9,150 bases of DNA. Origin: Candidatus Cloacimonadota bacterium. Its GTDB lineage: Bacteria; Cloacimonadota; Cloacimonadia; Cloacimonadales; TCS61. Each line of letters starts with the position of its first letter. Within the stretch, counting starts at the first letter, position 1. The DNA is taken from assembly GCA_021108055.1 (NCBI GenBank), contig JAIORR010000219.1, forward strand, positions 1 to 9,150, written 5' to 3'. Below the pieces are notes generated by a model. It had not been told where the DNA came from, searched no databases, and saw only the letters and a program-made list of their open reading frames with translations. The translations under genes were made by a program, and so were the position numbers. Of the stretch, positions 9,001 through 9,150 are shown in pieces.

Positions 9001-9065
9001 TTTATTTCTACAAACTAAAAACAGGTAAACAAGAGCTGACTCGTAAGATGCTGCTTTTGAAATAG
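6057..9065 (+). CDS. Secreted protein with sixteen ~55-residue propeller-like repeats and T9SS sorting domain
   Basis: The 1002-residue product begins with a Sec signal peptide (MKNLLILLVLFTALTLNA, likely cut before Gln19). From Trp52 to about residue 895 it consists of about sixteen repeats of roughly 55 residues. The core pattern is a hydrophobic strand, W-x-D-x-R, an acidic loop, DIYxQ(K/R)(I/L), xxxGNxLW, then xxGxPIC and a QxxP-like turn; good examples are ISWRDKRSDEDGDIYAQR and IIWQDGRNESSTDFTDIY. Repeats 8-11 are the most worn. The strand pattern suggests one or more beta-propellers, for example two of eight blades, but a named Pfam family is not obvious to me. No catalytic motif is seen. 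Residues 916-1002 are a T9SS type A tag. It follows the C25-like gene by 18 bases. It probably acts as a surface or secreted binding protein; ligand unknown. Confidence 0.92.
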   Translation: MKNLLILLVLFTALTLNAQIQWTEEVPVRQGVNIEWSRAAVPVDGGNVVYVWSDTRFGDRDLWAQKMDANGNRLWGEEALLVNGEINRQEDPVVIDVGGGNVIIAWVDFRNEDDGDIYVQKLNSNGDLLWNSAGVPLCLAEEIQISLNIVSDNSGGAYVIWIDNRNGVASDIYGTHILSSGNIASGWNADGNPITDEEGNQNQHTFWEDGTGGAIMVWHHKLASDEDIYAQRISSDGNLLWGGSGVLVCGAANEQETPKMAPDGSGNFIISWRDKRSDEDGDIYAQRIDINGNLLWGSDVSVYSGSGVQENPRITESSDNGAIIIWQDGRNESSTDFTDIYSQKIDLNGNLDWSAAAVPIAIELYDQENPRLIGDDSGGAWITWEDGRIENHPFGDIYTQHINSTGNVLLTPNGKNICNATNWQFAPLIKKAGNNIFLVWGDNRTGSTGIYLQVMDSSANTLLDDNGELIYYGLCGDARDYMFMTNGNEKAIIWKDTRNSSIAIQTYMQILNNDGSFGLIDNGQPITNMTGYNQEYLDACFPVGTDIIAVVWNENRTENNNVFAQAVSVDGSSLWDNGGLALCSVVSSQDEPKIAYDGNNFYAAWTDYNLDLSDPVVKVAAQKIDAGGSLLWGTEGITIADLPYDDVIKDVVGRYFIWENRTPSDYNIYAKLIDENGNTAAGWEDNGNLICSASGNQTNPRGIIVPEGLLIIWEDPRDVNLEMDIYGQVITEEGNTLWQDDGIPLVSIEEEQMASNMIYDNGLFLVWKDFRNGVDTDIYMQKYDENGTEIWQDNGIEVVSKANSQEDPYMTYNGENFMIFWEDYAGGSESALYGQMINSTGNTQWPSNGYLICNDIKGQNNPRAISDNDYAYVIWEDTRSSGKTDIYNIYAQKIEYILVDVDDNEINPNENKILCQNYPNPFNPETTIQFSTTEHTENTELIIYNIKGQKVKTLYSGIAEEGKHTVTWNGKDTNDKSVSSGIYFYKLKTGKQELTRKMLLLK
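6210..8741 (+). repeat. Sixteen in-frame protein repeats (W-x-D-x-R ... DIYxQ)
   Basis: Anchor tryptophans run from Trp52 (codon at 6210) to Trp875 (codon at 8679). That is fifteen intervals averaging 54.9 residues, about 165 bases. The copies begin YVWSDTR, IAWVDFR, VIWIDNR, MVWHHKL, ISWRDKR, IIWQDGR, ITWEDGR, LVWGDNR, IIWKDTR, VVWNENR, AAWTDYN, FIWENRT, IIWEDPR, LVWKDFR, IFWEDYA and VIWEDTR. The last copy lacks its second half, as expected if the N-terminal strand closes the ring. Codons and residues have diverged, so the array is old rather than a fresh tandem expansion. Confidence 0.88.
8802..9062 (+). other. T9SS type A C-terminal sorting domain of the 16-repeat protein
   Basis: Residues 916-1002 start QNYPNPFNPETTI, then IIYNIKGQKVKTL, TWNGKDTNDKSVSSGIYFY and a basic tail ending RKMLLLK. 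Length equals that of the tag in the preceding gene. The segment TTEHTENTEL between the first two motifs is low in complexity and coincides with a repeat-like DNA element. Confidence 0.93.
8850..8876 (+). repeat. 27-base CACGGAG-type repeat element inside a coding region
   Basis: The segment reads ACCACAGAG, then CACACGGAG, then AACACGGAG: three 9-base units sharing AC(A/G)GAG. The period is a multiple of three, so the protein reads TTE-HTE-NTE. It resembles the ACCACAGAG...CACGGAG dispersed sequence that I remember as scattered in many environmental bacterial genomes. That it is dispersed in this genome cannot be shown from one copy. Confidence 0.5.
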
Positions 9066-9068
9066 TGT

Positions 9069-9104
9069 CAAACTTCTGATTGTCGTAAGACATCCGAATG
9101 TTTG
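9069..9104 (+). terminator. Imperfect hairpin after the last gene, possible terminator
   Basis: The hairpin begins four bases after the TAG stop of the last gene. CAAAC (9069-9073) pairs with GTTTG (9100-9104), TTC (9074-9076) with GAA (9096-9098), GA (9078-9079) with TC (9093-9094), and TGTC (9081-9084) with GACA (9089-9092). That gives 14 pairs with two single-base bulges and one mismatch, closed by a GTAA loop of the GNRA class. No T-run follows, so it is not a standard intrinsic terminator. It could instead be a 3' stabilising stem or part of a dispersed palindromic repeat. Confidence 0.4.
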
Positions 9105-9150
9105 TAAATAATATCCCCTCTTCTGTCTTCGCAATGCTGTGCCACGACAA

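Noticed and set aside
8908..9150. Minus-strand open frame at the right edge
   Set aside because: Most of it is antisense to the conserved T9SS tag. It has no recognisable domain and runs off the window.

Overview
The window holds three complete genes, all on the + strand and closely packed, with gaps of 13 and 18 bases. They look like one operon encoding exported proteins. No RNA gene, insertion sequence, CRISPR array or classical defence gene is visible. The DNA is AT-rich. Two of the proteins end in an 87-residue type A sorting signal of the type IX secretion system (T9SS), with the QNYPNPFNPETTI and NIKGQKVKTL wording. T9SS points to the Fibrobacteres-Chlorobi-Bacteroidetes group. The exact wording, the PFWDDL-type modules and the C25-like protease architecture are, from memory, typical of Candidatus Cloacimonadota or close relatives. 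This placement is an inference and was not tested by search.

Layout: (1) 62-1057 encodes a 331-residue probable lipoprotein with seven LVIVD-like repeats, enough for one seven-bladed beta-propeller. (2) 1071-6038, starting at GTG, encodes a 1655-residue protein. It has a signal peptide, a C25 (gingipain) propeptide, a C25-like catalytic domain, several Ig-like and CARDB-like domains, two copies of a PFWDDL-containing beta module, an ASH-like domain and a T9SS tag. (3) 6057-9065 encodes a 1002-residue protein with a signal peptide, about sixteen 55-residue W-x-D-x-R...DIYxQ repeats and a T9SS tag. The last 85 bases are non-coding and contain a long imperfect hairpin just after the final stop.

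Together the genes suggest a cell-surface set: one probable membrane-anchored propeller and two large secreted or surface-attached proteins exported by Sec and then T9SS. The substrates are unknown. The points most worth following are these: the C25-like domain keeps the nucleophilic Cys but has Tyr where gingipains have the catalytic His; one PFWDDL module appears to be inserted inside a BACON-like Ig domain; gene 3 has an unusually long repeat array; and a 9-base-period, repeat-like DNA segment is embedded in frame in gene 3's sorting domain. I see no clear evidence of an entirely new biological system.
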